64,000 nucleotides of DNA from Datisca glomerata (GCA_003255025.1 QANY01013855.1:401524-465523), one strand, 5' to 3'. Shown: positions 22,600 to 34,440, counted from the stretch's first letter. The notes: a model not told the origin generated them from the letters alone. Made by a program: numbers and translations.

Positions 22600-24230
22600 A
22601 TATTCTAAAAAGACCATGTTTCTAAGAACTTGAGTTTCATTTTTGGATCAGTAATTTGATCAGATGTGGCAAGAAGAGATCGTTGAGTGTGAGTTAATAC
22701 ATTTAGACCTGGTCTTTTCAGATCTAAACCGTTCATCTCAACTATTTCCTTCCAATAATTGGTTTCTGTTATGGCATTACAGGTTTTGGAGTTGCAGCAA
22801 GGTTGATCAAGTTGTTCAGATGTGGTTGATGAATCAGACTCATTTGCAGAAATATATGCAACGTTATCATCTGAACTGGTAGTAGACTGTCTTCAGAAAG
22901 GCTGTTCAGAATCTTTTGTAGCGTTTCTTCATCGAGAGCTAGCTCATGAAGTTTCCTTTTGAATTTAGATCGGCATTTGTTGGCAAAATGTCCAGTTAAA
23001 CCACACTTATAGCAAATGGCTTTGACTTTGCTGTTATGAGATTTCTGGTGTGGTTGAGAGCTATGTTTGGACTATTTATGTCTGATTCTTTTTTTAAAAG
23101 TATTTCTTATGCAATTTAGAAGGCTTTGAGGAAGTCCTATGTGGTTTGGATGATGAAGAAGTGGTTGGATATTGGATTTTAGTATCGTAGGCAAATTGAT
23201 TACAAAATTCGCCTAATTCTTTTCTGTTGTCAAGATTCTGACTTTTCGTCATATGTTGTAGTTTTATATCATTACATAATCCTAGTCCTTTCTCCTATGA
23301 CTAGGGAAATGAGATGTCCATAAGTATATTGATCATAAGGAATATCCATTTGATCGTGTTTATCACGGAGCTTTATTCTTACTCTTTCAGTAAAAAGACT
23401 TGGGAGGCCATCAATGAACTTTGCCTTCCAGTGTTCACTGTTTGCATCACTTCACTGCATGACTTTCATTAGAAAGACATCCTTATACCATCTGAAGTAA
23501 GTCAGAGAAGGGCATCTCAGATTTTGGAGAAGTTCTCTGTGTCTATCAGTATTGAAAATTCCTGGACTAAGGAAATGGTGAATAATGGATTGGGCCTGGG
23601 TATAACAGGAATCTTTAGTTATGGTTGGGTACCAGTAATTGGGTCAATATTAATTTTGAAAAAGTTTAAGATTTTTTGGCGTTGACTTTCAGTGAGACAA
23701 TTGTCCCACCAGCCTTTCAGCGTTCATGTGAAGCCATTTACCAGGAACCTGCAGATCTGGTGATCTGTATTCTCATTCTGCTTGCACACAGAAGAGTACA
23801 TGATCATCTGATGAATGGTCTCGAAGACCTGATATTATGTTTTGCCATCTATGTTCCATTCATAGATGGTTGTGCCGTGGTAAGATTTCTTAGAATGAAG
23901 AAAGTCTTTTTCATATAAGATATCTTGGGGAGTAGGTCTGGGATAATAATACCTACTTGGTCCGGTTAAAGCCATACGAGTAGTAGACCTTTTAGAATAG
24001 GCAGAAGAGAGTTTATTGATGGAATCATCAAAATTCTTTTGAATATCTAAGATTTGAGAGAGGGAATACTCTTCAGGTTCTTCAAGATTAGGTGACTCAT
24101 CCTGATTCAACATGTTTAACTGTCCTGAAGATGATTCAGGTGTGGAGTTCTTGTCAGGTGTCGAGATCTTCAGATTCTTGAACTTATTTATAATGGTTTC
24201 CATGAAATCGTCCTCCTTCTTACTTGATTT
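22600..24230 (-). pseudogene. Pararetrovirus coat protein region with CCHC knuckle
   Basis: The N-terminal part (23835-24203) contains YYYPRPTPQDILYEKDF and IYEWNIDGKT, a hallmark of florendovirus-like polyproteins. The C-terminal part has an intact zinc knuckle CYKCGLTGHFANKC (about 22971-23015) after a Lys/Arg-rich stretch. The coat protein encloses the genome and the knuckle binds RNA. The middle (about 23000-23830) is spread over several frames. Confidence 0.85.
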
Positions 24231-24840
24231 TAATTTAAAATTCTGAACATCTAAAGGAGGTTTAAGCGTTACTGGTTCAATAGTGATTTTTGGTTTTTCA
24301 GTTGGAGTTTTAACTTGTATCTCCTGGATTTCAGAAACCTGATCCTCAATCCTAGTTAACTGTGTTCCTACAGTTTGAAGGAAGAGGTTGGTGTAGTTGT
24401 TCTATTTGGTTAAGGGTAGAATATTTTTTACCTTAACAATATCCTGATGGTTGGTCTTGTCTGGAACCTCAGTATAGGGGTTAATGACCAATGGTTTTTG
24501 GTTACCTTATCCTGGAGCAAGCTCTAAGGATAAGGGTGGTGGATGAATAGCTTGGTAGGTTCTACCAGTTGTGGTTATCCACGTTTTCTGTATATTGGTT
24601 AAAACTTGTAAATGTTGGTCATCTTTTATTTTGACTCTTTGAGTGATCTGATAATACTATTCAAAGAAATGCTGAAGGCGTTAATCTTGTTCTAATTGGA
24701 AATAGTACAAGTTCTTCAGATCTAAGAGCTGTTGAGGATTATAGTTGGCTAAATACCAATCTCTAAAATCATCATATTTTAGTTGCATAAAATCCTGGCG
24801 AAGACTTTGTCTTAACATACTATTGGGTGTAAAATCCATC
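24230..24840 (-). other. Linker between movement and coat protein domains
   Basis: Interrupted minus frames without a known motif join the movement protein to the coat region. The sequence is Pro/Thr/Gln-rich where readable. Confidence 0.45.
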
Positions 24841-25620
24841 TAAATATTGAATTGCATGTCACTTACGGTTGGGCTCATGGGCCTTCTATTGATGGTGGAT
24901 TCATAAACACCATGATGAATCTGGTTTTCGCTGATGTGAATTCCTCTAATCTGATCCTCTAAGGGAAAAGAATGATCAGATTCCTCTGAGCCATGAGGTT
25001 CAGCTACGGAGGCCCTAGAAGATTCGGGTATTTCCACCTGATAGGGAGGAATACTATGGCTGCTGAGACTAGAAGGGCTTCTGGTCGGAGGCAGGGGTGG
25101 TTTCTGAAAACGAAGATAGACATTGCCACCTTGAGTTTGGATGACAACTTCAAGGGATTGTCGGATTACAGGTCTGGTAGGGACAGCCTGGGGAGTTTTC
25201 CAGGTGTCAGGAAAGGTGATGTCAGTCCAGGGAATCATGCGAGAAAGAGCCACTTAGCTGTTGAACATATTAGTATCAATAAGGACTGTATGTCCTTGCT
25301 CACTTTGCTTTCTGGTGTAAGGATTCAAGGTTGTCAAAATCTTAAGATGAATCCTAAAGAGGATAGCAAAGGGAGACGATCCTGGAAGATAATCATAGCC
25401 ATGTGATTGAACTCTCAGTTCAATTTCTTTGGCTAGATTGCTGTCAGACAGCGCAATACTTAAATTCGGATAAATATTAAAATAAACAGGTCCATGAGAT
25501 AAACTAGTCTCTATGGCTCCCATAAGGGAAGCTTCCAGTTCAGACACCTACCATCTCGAAGGGTGTATTGTGGGTTCTTCAATCTCACAAAAATATCAAG
25601 ATGTTTACCATAAGAAACTA
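24840..25620 (-). pseudogene. Pararetrovirus 30K-family movement protein, interrupted
   Basis: The minus strand has LMGAIETSLSHGPVYFN, then YPNLSIALSD (25254-25547). After an in-frame stop at 25254-25256 it continues in the same frame with MIPWTDITFPDTW (24840-25253). These are the signature of the 30K movement protein superfamily (PF01107) at the start of florendovirus polyproteins. In living viruses it widens plasmodesmata for cell-to-cell spread. A one-base shift near 25548 separates the first part, and the start is lost at the inverted junction. Confidence 0.87.
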
Positions 25621-25625
25621 ATTTC

Positions 25626-26338
25626 TTGTGGTCAATCCATGGTCCCGTCTTTGAGATTTGTCCAATTGATTTACAACAAAATTACAGTTTATTTTTAAAA
25701 TTATTTAAACCCTCAACAGTTGAGGCCTCTTTTCCTCCAATAATTTATTTTGTAAATAAATTCAAAATTCCTTGGATCCTTAAATGGCAATACGCCATTG
25801 AAGGAGAAATTCTCACCAGACAATACTATATAAAATGGTAGGACAAATTCAGTACACTAAAAATATCTGCCTCCATACATGAATAAGTAGCAAAATCTCA
25901 CCCTCAGATAAAATCTCCCAAGCCTCCAGTGGTCTCCTTAAAAATTAAGGAACCAGATAAGCAAGCTCTGCAAATTAAGCAATCATTAGATTCCTCTCAA
26001 AATTCAAAATCCACCACAAGACCTTCTTCAAAAGGCAAAAACAAGTAAAAAAATCCAAAGAAAAGCAAGAGTTAATACAAAAAATGCTCATTCTTCTTGA
26101 AAATACAAGTTCTAACTCCGAATTCTCAGTAGAATCCAGTCACCCAATCAAGAACAAAAAAGGTCAATTTCCATCTAAAAAATCAAAGGGAAAATCTCAT
26201 GTTCGGTCTCTTCCTCGATGGGCCCATGATCCCTTCCGAGATTCTCAAGATCCTTTTGAGGATGTAAACCTCAGTGAAGATGAAGATGAAAAGTTTCATT
26301 ATTGGCAAAATACCAATAAAAAAATTAATAGATCATGA
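25626..26338 (+). pseudogene. C-terminal part of pararetrovirus ORF2
   Basis: The frame opens with WSIHGPVFEICPIDLQQNY and continues FKIPWILKWQYAIEGEILTR (25626-25841). After a break it ends with ESSHPIKNKKGQF, a basic patch, and RWAHDPFRDSQDPFEDVNL plus an acidic tail (26084-26338). The same blocks in the same order occur on minus at 59370-60100, so this is a conserved ORF2 end. Function is unknown. At least one stop and one shift break it. Confidence 0.75.
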
Positions 26339-26573
26339 TAACACAGAAGCACAATGCAATGACCATCATGCTCTTCAACACAATCAAAGGACGAGATCAG
26401 GATAACAATTATCCACCAACAGTCTCAACCATGACGACTACAAAGGGCTTCGCCTACCAAAGATTCTTTGTAATTTGTCTCTTTGTAATCATTGTACTTT
26501 TTACTATTCTCAGTCAAAAGTAGATAAAAGTAAAAATGTAAAATATTTTTTACTTTTGTAAAATAGAATAGTT

Positions 26574-26612
26574 CAGGTAAGTGATGGGTTCCCGGTGAAC
26601 TCCACTTTCCTT
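26574..26612 (+). promoter_or_regulatory. 39-bp block identical in two pararetrovirus copies, just upstream of the TATA box
   Basis: The segment starts CAGGTAAGTGATGGG and ends CTCCACTTTCCTT. It is identical to the reverse complement of 58910-58948, although flanking sequence differs. Its place 4 bp before the TATA box suggests a promoter element. The CAGGTAAGT start also fits a splice donor. Confidence 0.65.
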
Positions 26613-26615
26613 AGC

Positions 26616-26623
26616 TATAAATA
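26616..26623 (+). promoter_or_regulatory. TATA box of the pararetrovirus promoter
   Basis: TATAAATA lies in the intergenic region after ORF2, where caulimovirids start their full-length RNA. A poly(A) signal follows 165 bp downstream, the arrangement expected for a terminally redundant transcript. Confidence 0.7.
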
Positions 26624-26787
26624 GACAGCATCTCTCATTTGTGAATCAGAACTCATTTTACAACTCTTACTATTTGAGAGTTAAAACCTGTTTTGTGAAC
26701 CAAAGCTTTCTTCTTCTACTCCTATTTTGTAAATTTTTTCTTTTTTCAACGTAAATTAATGAGCGGGAGCACTAATTTATTGTTGCC

Positions 26788-26793
26788 AATAAA
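26788..26793 (+). terminator. AATAAA polyadenylation signal of the pararetrovirus
   Basis: AATAAA downstream of the TATA box fits the caulimovirid pattern in which the signal is passed once before it is used. Confidence 0.6.
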
Positions 26794-26929
26794 CTCTGTT
26801 TGTGTAAGTTTTTAATCTTACACCTCAATACAGTAACTATTTTTACTATTTATTAATACACTTTTTTATAGTTTATCTTCTTGCCTCTTAATACACCCTC
26901 TTAAATACTATTTAATAATATTAGTTATT

Positions 26930-26942
26930 TGGTATCAAAGCC
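26930..26942 (+). other. tRNA-Met primer-binding site of the pararetrovirus
   Basis: TGGTATCAAAGCC differs by one base from TGGTATCAGAGCC, the complement of the initiator tRNA-Met 3' end used by Caulimoviridae. It marks the right end of recognisable viral sequence. Confidence 0.75.
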
Positions 26943-27609
26943 AAATATACACACATATATATATAATTTTAATATAACTAATATTAGTATTTAATTTTAT
27001 GAAAACCAAAGGGGGAATAAACATAAATTATTAGATTATTATCAATTTGATGATGCTATGTTTTATTAGTTCCGCAATTGTAACCTTCCATTGCTTGTGA
27101 CCTCGACAAAAATAACTTAAATAACGAAAGAGTGAATTCAGATTAAAAAAGAACTAAAAAAGATATATGAATCCGTCCGTTTTAGTTTATATAAAAGACA
27201 GAGACACCCTTCGACTTAAATTTTAGTGGACAATTACACCAAAAAAGTCGTCTATTTTCATAGTTAACGGTGTTTAAGTTAAATTTAATGTTCAAATTGC
27301 CCCCAGATCTATACTTCCATATTCCTGGTGGGTTCATCCGCGAGTGCTCTACTTCGAACACCAACACCTACCTTCTCGGGGAAAGTCTGATCCATTCCAT
27401 ACCCATCCCATTCACGAGAAATGGTAAAATCATCTATAAAATCATTTAAAAGAAGGGCCACATCATCCATTCGGCCCAAACCCCTATTCAAGTTTATCTA
27501 ATAGAAATTTTATAGAATAAACAAGTTTTGAAAGTTGTTTCAACAAGTAACAGTTTTTAATAGTTTTAGGTAAATAGCAGGTTTTCTAACCCGTCAATAA
27601 TTTTTTATT
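26943..27609. other. Intergenic DNA, nothing recognised
   Basis: AT-rich sequence with two small minus ORFs (27182-27367 and 27309-27491) that match nothing I know. Confidence 0.5.
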
Positions 27610-28171
27610 AAAATAACTCTAATCTATGTATGACGTGTTTGTTATTTTTTCAATTATATCAGAGGTATATAGATTATATACCGAGTTGAAAGATGCTAGA
27701 ATTAATAATGTAATTAATGCTCAAAATTTAAAATCTGAAATACCTAATTTATATATGGCGTGTCTGATGATTTTTCAGGTATATTAGAGGTATATAGATG
27801 AGATACCAATTTGAAAGATGTTAGAATTAATGATGTAATTAATGCTTAAAATTTAAAATTTGAAATACATAATCTATATATGGTGTGTTTGATAATTTTT
27901 CGGGTATATTAGAGGTATATAAATGATATACTAATTTGAAAGATGCTAGAACCAAGGATGTAATTAACGCTCAAATTTTGAATTTTGAAATACATAATCC
28001 ATATATGATGTGTTTGATGATTTTTTGGGTTTATCAAAGGTATATAGATGATATATTGATTTGAAATTTGTTTACCATAACCGTTCAACAAAAAATATAA
28101 TGATTTACCATAACCGCTCAAAATTTCAAATTTCTTATACTCATGGCTTTTTGGGTGTATCAGAGGTATTG
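27610..28171. repeat. 125-bp satellite-like tandem repeat, over four copies
   Basis: The word GTGTTTG (or GTGTCTG) followed by a T run, then AGAGGTATATAGATGATAT and AATTTGAAAGATG, recurs with starts near 27632, 27757, 27882 and 28007, exactly 125 bp apart. A fifth copy is interrupted at 28176 by the Tat element and continues at 58003. Confidence 0.9.
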
Positions 28172-28176
28172 ATAAT

Positions 28177-29365
28177 TGTTGTTACTAAATATCTCAATAG
28201 TGAGGTGGCATGCAATCTTCCCTCCATATAGAGGTCCTCTCGGGTGGGCACATGCATAACACAACAAAGAACTCTAAGGCGAAGAGAGTCGATGGTGATT
28301 TCTTTGTCGAATAGCCTCTAATGCCTAAGTCAGTATCCTGGAGAAATTTTATCAGTGTTTCTCTTAGGAGAGAATTACATACCTTGTACCGTTTGCAGAT
28401 GGGGTATTTATACCTAGAGCCTTGGAGGAGGATGCACGTCGAATAAGCTTTGGAAAAGATTATGGCCTTTCCTTGATATGACGAGATGAGGCGGCATTTA
28501 ATGCATTTATCTCCCGATGACGTAAATGAGGGTGAATTAAATGTCAATTTACCTTTAGTAGAGAGACAGAGAGAGGGAGAGCGAGAAAGAGAAAGAGGGG
28601 GGGGGGGGNNNNNNNNNNNNGGGGGAGAGAGAGAGAGAAAGAGAGAGAGTTTGGTAGAGTTTCCCTTATGAGAGAATTAAATGCCAATTTACCTTTAGTA
28701 CACAGACAAAGAGCTCTAAGACGAAGAGAACCGGGGGGTGGTTTCTTCGTAAAAAAACCTTTGATGCCTAAGTCAGTATCCTAGAAAACTTTTGGCAGAG
28801 TTTCCCTTATAAGAGAATTGTTTACCTCGTACCATTTGTAGATGATGTATTTATACCTGGAACCCTTGAGGAGGATGCGTGTCGAATAAGCTTCGGGTGA
28901 GGTGATGACCTTTTCTTGATATGATGAGTAAGGGGCAGCATTTAATGCCTTTGTCCCCTAAACTAACGTAAAGGAGGTGCATTAAATGTCGATTTACCTT
29001 TAGTCACGCCGAACATGGTGGATGTGACCATTTGGTGGCTTACTTAACGCTTCATCATGGCAACTAAAGTCGATCGGTGCCTGCCGCAAGAGAAAAAATG
29101 CAACGTTCAGTGATACTTTTGACGAATAATAATGATGCATAACACATGGCTAGCTGACTTACTACGTTAGATCTTGCTCTCAAGGCATTTTAGCTCACAC
29201 TGGTCGGTGTCGCCCGAGCTCCTTAGAGATCGACCTGGTAAGGTCATTTCCCCTCCCTTTTAGGAGCTCAGTACTTCAATCTCCTTTCCTGGAGTAGAGT
29301 AGAGACATCTTTCGTGGCCTACCACGTGGTGTCACACCATTGATTGTCCGTGAATATTTATAACA
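28177..29365 (-). repeat. 3' LTR of the Tat element with a 443-bp internal duplication
   Basis: It begins TGTTGTTACT and ends TATAACA, matching the partner LTR at 57234-57997. It is 1189 bp against 764 bp because a segment holding 'GATGCCTAAGTCAGTATCCT' occurs twice, 443 bp apart. The duplication contains a GA/G microsatellite and an assembly gap. Confidence 0.87.
28565..28652. repeat. GA/poly-G microsatellite with 12 unresolved bases
   Basis: GAGAGA and G runs flank twelve N at 28609-28620. The gap sits inside the Tat LTR duplication, so local structure may be an assembly artefact. Confidence 0.9.
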
Positions 29366-29701
29366 GTTGCCTTCAGTCGAAGATTTGATGGGTCTCATCC
29401 ATTCAAGTCTCAAGACTCCTTTGTCCAAGATCCCTCGGGATTTCCTTGTGGTGATCGTTCATCGTATGTGCGCCCGTGGCCTTGTTTCTCTTAAATCCTC
29501 ATTGTCGATTACACTTTGTGGAGGCATTGACAACAACGTACAGATGCGTGTAGGAGAGGATGAACAAAGTGACGCCTGACCCTTTGACGTCACATGTCGT
29601 TCTCTTGAATTTGCATCGTTTAAGCGTTTGAGCTCACTTTATTGGCCCATGAATGGACATCACCTGGACTGTTCTGGTGCAACAATCCTGGTAGTCATGT
29701 G
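29366..29701 (-). other. 3' untranslated part of the Tat element
   Basis: Unique internal sequence between the 3' LTR and the nested copia element, with no coding signal on minus. A plus ORF at 29367-29579 is short and unrecognised. Confidence 0.5.
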
Positions 29702-30125
29702 TGTTGGGACCCTATAAATATTATCAGAATATGTTCATAAAGTAGCGTGTAATAACTATTTATTTGTATTTAGTTATTTCTCAAACATTAATATTATTGA
29801 TTTTTATGAATAAATTAAAAGTTTTATTATAAATTAATGTGTGTTTGTAACTAACTCAAGTCTTGGAACTTTCATCAACGAACGAATAGTGAAGACAGAG
29901 GCATCTCTAGACGAACTTTTCTAAGAAAGTTCAGAACGATATTCACAGTCTTAGGATCGACTGGGCCATTGAATCTGATTATGACTGATAGGTTGAACCA
30001 ATGGATGCCAGTCCTGGGGCATGGGAGTGGAGACTCGAATGGTTAACCTAGACATATTATGAATATGTTGAATATACTAGTAACAAATTAGTTTAGAGTC
30101 CAAAACCATTTACATAGCTCTATGT
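29702..30125 (+). repeat. Truncated 5' LTR of the nested copia element
   Basis: It shares GTAGCGTGTAATAACTA, GGAGTGGAGACTC, ACAAATTAGTTTAGA and other blocks with 35022-35335. It contains about 75 extra bases near 29865-29945. Similarity stops after 'ACCATTTACATAGCTCTA'. Confidence 0.82.
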
Positions 30126-31290
30126 CAGAATCACTGTTCGCGCCAGAGTTATTGTTTCTGCGCAGTCACTGCCGCTGTCCGCTGTCATGCCCTGCATGGT
30201 GACTAGGGTTTATGAAACTCTAGGCGATAACAATTAGGGTTTAGGAAATCATGTAATGTTTCGCGATAACCCTTGTCCTATTTTTTTTATCTTTTAAAAA
30301 AGTGGTGGGACAACATGGGGAAGAATGAGGAAATTACAGACGCTATGGAGATTAGTTTATAAATTATATAATTTATTTATTGTTCTTTTTAGGTTGTAAT
30401 TAGAAATGAGCCAATAGAGAGGTTAATTTTAAATATATAATTTAATTTTAGTCCTGCATCATCATATAACATGCCATATAGAATTAGAGATATGCCAATA
30501 TCAAATTACCACATAGCATGTGCATGCATCCTTGTAGATTAATTTATAATAGTTATAATTTAATTACAATATGAAATTTATAATGGTTATGATTTTAAAT
30601 TGGGATTTAAAATTAAATAAGGGATTTATAAATTTTATCACGTTTTTCAAATTGATAAAAGTTATCTTTTGAAAAACAACTAAAAATCCAATTTTTTTTA
30701 AAAACTAAGTGGGAGGATCGTTTATGTTGAAACATTCCCAAGGACTCCAACGTGAACTTGATCGTGCCTCGAGGAATGGTTTAGAACCGCCATAGCAATA
30801 CCCTCTTCAATGGGATAAATTTGGAGTCGTGTCGCTTTGTGTCATCGAGTTGCTTGAGAAGGTAAGACTTTTAAAGTAAGTGGTGGGGAAGGGTCGTCCC
30901 ATAGACGAACTGTTAGTCTATAGCAACTTTTAAGAGTCGATGCGTTGGTTAAACACTTAGACTAAACCACGTTGGAATCCCCACTTAGGGGCTAGTCAAT
31001 GAGGCCAAGGTGACCAAAACCATTAATGATTAGTTAAGCTAGATGTGGAGACATTTGAACGTTAACCAAACGAGAAGAGTATCGATGCGATAGGAGATAG
31101 TTTGGACTCCATCCCTCGATGAGACAAGCTATCATTTTTTATCATAACATCATAGAGGAAATATTTTTTAATGGGTTTTTAAAATTTTAAGTAGTTGCAT
31201 CATGCATCATGCTTTCCTAAATGATTGAGCATTTATTTACGCCGCTTTATTTATTCTTTTCAACAATCATCGCTATCCACTCTCTCAACT
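30126..31290 (+). other. Leader of the nested copia element, non-coding
   Basis: No tRNA-Met primer site is visible, probably lost with the rest of the 5' LTR. The sequence has no sustained ORF until gag. Confidence 0.45.
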
Positions 31291-32085
31291 ATTATAAACA
31301 CGAACAATTTACTGGTGAAAGTTATGTGGATTGGAAATGAAACCTTGATATCATGCTGACGGTAGAAAAGCACAAGTTCGTGCTCACTACCCACTGTCCC
31401 CTTGATCCTATTGTTGAATCAACTCAAGAGGAGAATGATGCTTATGCTTATTGACTGCGTTCTGATGAGATCGCTAGATGTCACATCTTATCATCTATGA
31501 GCAATGTGTTTCAACAATAACATCAGAACTTTGAGACCGCCACTGATATGATGTTGAACATCACCGAATTGTTTGGAGATCAGGGTTGTCAAGCAAGACA
31601 TACAATTGTACGCAATTTCATAAACTGCAGGATGGAACCTGGAACCCCTGCTAGAGAACATATAATGTTGATAATAAGTTATCGGAATGAGATGGAGATC
31701 ATGGGTGCTGAGGTTGACGGTGAGACTCAAGTGGATATGATCCTAGAGACTTAGCCTAATACTTTTGAGAACTTCAAGCATAATTATTTGATAAAAATGT
31801 TGAAGTACTCACTTCTTGTGCTTATGAAGGAGTTACAAGGTGCTGAGACTCTATTTCTGAAGGGCAAGAGGAAGTCTGGAGAGGCTAACTTTACTGAAAG
31901 AAAGCCTTCCACCTCTGGCTCTAAGAAGAAACAGAGAATAGGTCCAAGGAAAGCAAAGAAGCAGAAGCCTAGAGCTGCCAAAGGCAAGAGCACCGTGAAA
32001 GTAGACAAGCCGAAAGACAAGTGTCATCACCGTAGAGCTACTGGCCATTGGATACGCAACTGCCTGTATTATCTTTAGCAAATAT
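31290..32085 (+). pseudogene. copia gag (nested element)
   Basis: It opens near 31295 with EQFTGESYVDWK (a tryptophan motif of copia gag), then ATDMMLNITELFGDQG and MEPGTPAREHI (31548-31754). A Lys-rich stretch and a zinc knuckle CHHRRATGHWIRNC (about 32020-32061) follow, in which the second Cys is Arg. Gag would package the element RNA. Stops near 31340, 31452 and 31753 break it. Confidence 0.85.
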
Positions 32086-32099
32086 CTTGATCAAGTTCA

Positions 32100-32370
32100 T
32101 TGCCAATATGGGGAATAGAGCACTAGTATTGACTGCATCACTTAATATTTGATAACAATTATCTATTTTTACGTGATGTTTATTATATCCTAGTTTTTGG
32201 GAAGAATCTTATTTCTATTGGTGCATTAATTGAGCAAGGATATGATCTTAAATTCATTGATAAATATATTGGTATTTTTAGAAATTAATGTCTAATTACT
32301 ATTGCACACATATTTAAAAAATTATTTCATGTAAAACCAATAGTTCCAATGATATGTGACACTGGAGTGA
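32100..32370 (+). pseudogene. copia protease-region remnant
   Basis: Only a fragment reading LRDVYYILVFGKNLISIGAL remains, the segment after the protease core in copia pol. The D-S-G active site is not visible, so most of the protease is deleted. Confidence 0.55.
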
Positions 32371-32373
32371 ATA

Positions 32374-33300
32374 ATGATTCACAAAAGGGATAGTGAAAGG
32401 TTGAAGTATGACTCAATCGATCTAACCTCTTTGTGGCACTTACGTCTTGGGCATATTAGCCTGGACATGCTTAAAAGACTTGTGAATGTTGGTCCTTTGC
32501 AAACTTTAAGTGTGGGATCACTACACACATACGAATCTTGTATTGAAGGTAAAATGACCAAGAGATCTTTTCCAGTAAAAGGTGAAAGAGCCACTCAATG
32601 CCTTGAACTCATACATAGTGTTGTATGTGAGCCATTGAATATATAAGTAAGAGAAGGTTATGAATACTTCGTAATCGTCACTAATGAATACTCACATTTT
32701 GGTCATGTTTATCTAATGCGTCAAAAGTATGAAACCTTTGAAAAGTTCAAAGAGTATAAGGCCTTGGTTGAAAAGAAATTAAAAAAACAAATCAAAACAC
32801 TACGATCTGATCGTGGTGAAGAGTACTTGCTAAGAGAGTTCGAAGACTTTCTTAAGGAAAATATATTCTTACTGAGCTTACAACACCTGATACACCACAG
32901 CAGAATTGTATGTCAGAGAGAAGGAATCGAACTCTGATGGATATGATTAGATCCATAATGAGTTACTCACCCCTCCTAGATTCCATCTAGGGATATGCCT
33001 TGGAAACAACAACATATATTTTGAACCAAGTTTTATCGAAGACGGTGCCTGGTATACCATATGAAAGATGGTATGGACGAAAGTCATGTATTAACCATTA
33101 TAGAATTTAGTAGTGCCCAACACATGTTCTAAAACTGAAGACAAGTAAGTGGGCCAATCGTTCAGAATTATGCATGTACGTAGAATATCCTAAAGGAATA
33201 AAGGGGTATATCTTCTATAGTATGACTGACCAAAAAACATTCGTTAGCACGAATGCTCATTTTCTTGAAGAAGATTCATTAAAAGTGTACAGCTGAGAGG
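32374..33300 (+). pseudogene. copia GAG-pre-integrase and integrase (nested element)
   Basis: SLWHLRLGHISLDMLKRLV (32374-32646) is the GAG-pre-integrase motif, followed by ESCIEGKMTKRSF. Integrase continues at 32716-32937 with KTLRSDRGEEYL, which keeps the second catalytic Asp and the Asp-Arg-Gly-Glu box. Stops after 32645 and 32937 break the frame. Confidence 0.87.
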
Positions 33301-33399
33301 TACAGTTGTACTAGAGGAATTATTGAGTGGGAGGACACCAATTCCCCAATCAGAAATTATTTCTGATTCAATAATGGAAGATCCATGACAAGAGCAGGA

Positions 33400-34440
33400 G
33401 CCTATGGAGCCTCGACGTAGTGGGAAGGTTGTGAGACAACCTGAGAGGTATAAGTCCTATGGAGAAGCTTTGACAATTATCTCAAATAAGGACCTTGATG
33501 AACCCGTCTCCTACTCAGAGGCCATGGCTGGTCCTGAAGCAAACTTATGGCAAGAAGCCATGAAAGATGAGATACATTGGATGTGCTCGAATGGAGTTTG
33601 GAAGCTTGTAGATCCTCCTGAAGGGGTAAAACCCGTAGGATGTAAATGAATCTATAAGAATAAAAAAGGTCCGAATGGGAATGTAGAGACATTCAAAGCT
33701 AGGATAGTAGCTAAAGGCTACACCCAAAAGGAAGGAAGAGACTATAAAGATATCTTCTCGCCGATGGCCATGCTTAAATCCATCCAATTTTTTTTGTCCA
33801 TTACTGCAGTCAAGACTGCTTTTCTGAATGACAATCTTGATGAGCACATTTATATGGCTCAACCAGACAGGTTCATGGAGAAAGGCCAAGAGGGTAAAGT
33901 TTGTGAACTACAGAAGTCCATTTATGAACTTAAGCAAGTGCCACGGTCGTGGAATATTAGATTCGATGAAACTGTTAAGAACTATAGTTTTGAACAATTA
34001 GTGGATGAGCCTTGTGTGTATAAGCTGATACATGAAGGGAAGATGGTTTTTCTAGTCTTGTACGTAGATGATATTCTACTCATTAGGAATGATGTAGGAA
34101 AATTATCTGATGTCAAGATTTGGCTTGTAAAGTAATTTGATATGAAGGATCTTGGAGAAGCTGCATTTGTCTTAGGTATTCAGATCTTTAGAGATAAAAA
34201 CAATATACAATTGACAATGTCTCAAACATCTTATATTGACAAAGTGTTGGATCACTTTAGTATGTAAAATGCCAAGAAATGATTTCTTCCTTTCAGGCAT
34301 GGAGTCAACCTCTCCAAGTAGCAGTCTCCTAAGACTCCTCAAGAAGAGGAAAATATGAGAAAAATTCTCTATGCTTCAACCGTAGGAAGTCTCATGTATG
34401 TTTTGCACTAGGCCAGACTTTTGCTATGCCGTGGGCATGG
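33400..34440 (+). pseudogene. copia reverse transcriptase (nested element)
   Basis: The pol linker (RRSGKVVRQPERY) leads into WQEAMKDEIHWMCSNGVWKL. Then come AVKTAFLNDNLDEHIYMAQP, YELKQVPRSW and the catalytic box LYVDDILLI (about 34060-34086). Part of the palm N-terminal to VKTAFLN is deleted. Stops lie at 33646 and 34133, and the later segment to about 34440 shows GSLMYV and weaker matches. Confidence 0.88.

Larger units (their letters stand above)
18985..25620 (-). mobile_element. Endogenous pararetrovirus copy (Caulimoviridae, florendovirus-like), degraded
   Basis: A minus-strand provirus-like copy of about 6.6 kb. Its order is movement protein, coat protein with CCHC knuckle, aspartic protease, reverse transcriptase, RNase H, then a second ORF. 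This one-polyprotein-plus-ORF2 layout fits florendoviruses, the widespread endogenous group of angiosperm pararetroviruses. No LTRs and no integrase are present, as expected for caulimovirids, which integrate passively. Many stops and frameshifts show it is not a replication-competent copy. Its 5' end is cut at about 25620, where an inverted second fragment begins. Confidence 0.88.
25626..26942 (+). mobile_element. Inverted second pararetrovirus fragment: ORF2 end, promoter, primer site
   Basis: In plus orientation, facing away from the first copy, the sequence holds the C-terminal part of ORF2, an intergenic region with promoter and poly(A) signal, and ends at a tRNA-Met primer site, the conventional origin of caulimovirid maps. 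Its coding part is homologous to 59370-60100 (minus) in the right-hand copy. Confidence 0.82.

Noticed and set aside
28486..28671. ORF spanning the N run
   Set aside because: It crosses unresolved bases and GA repeats inside the Tat LTR.
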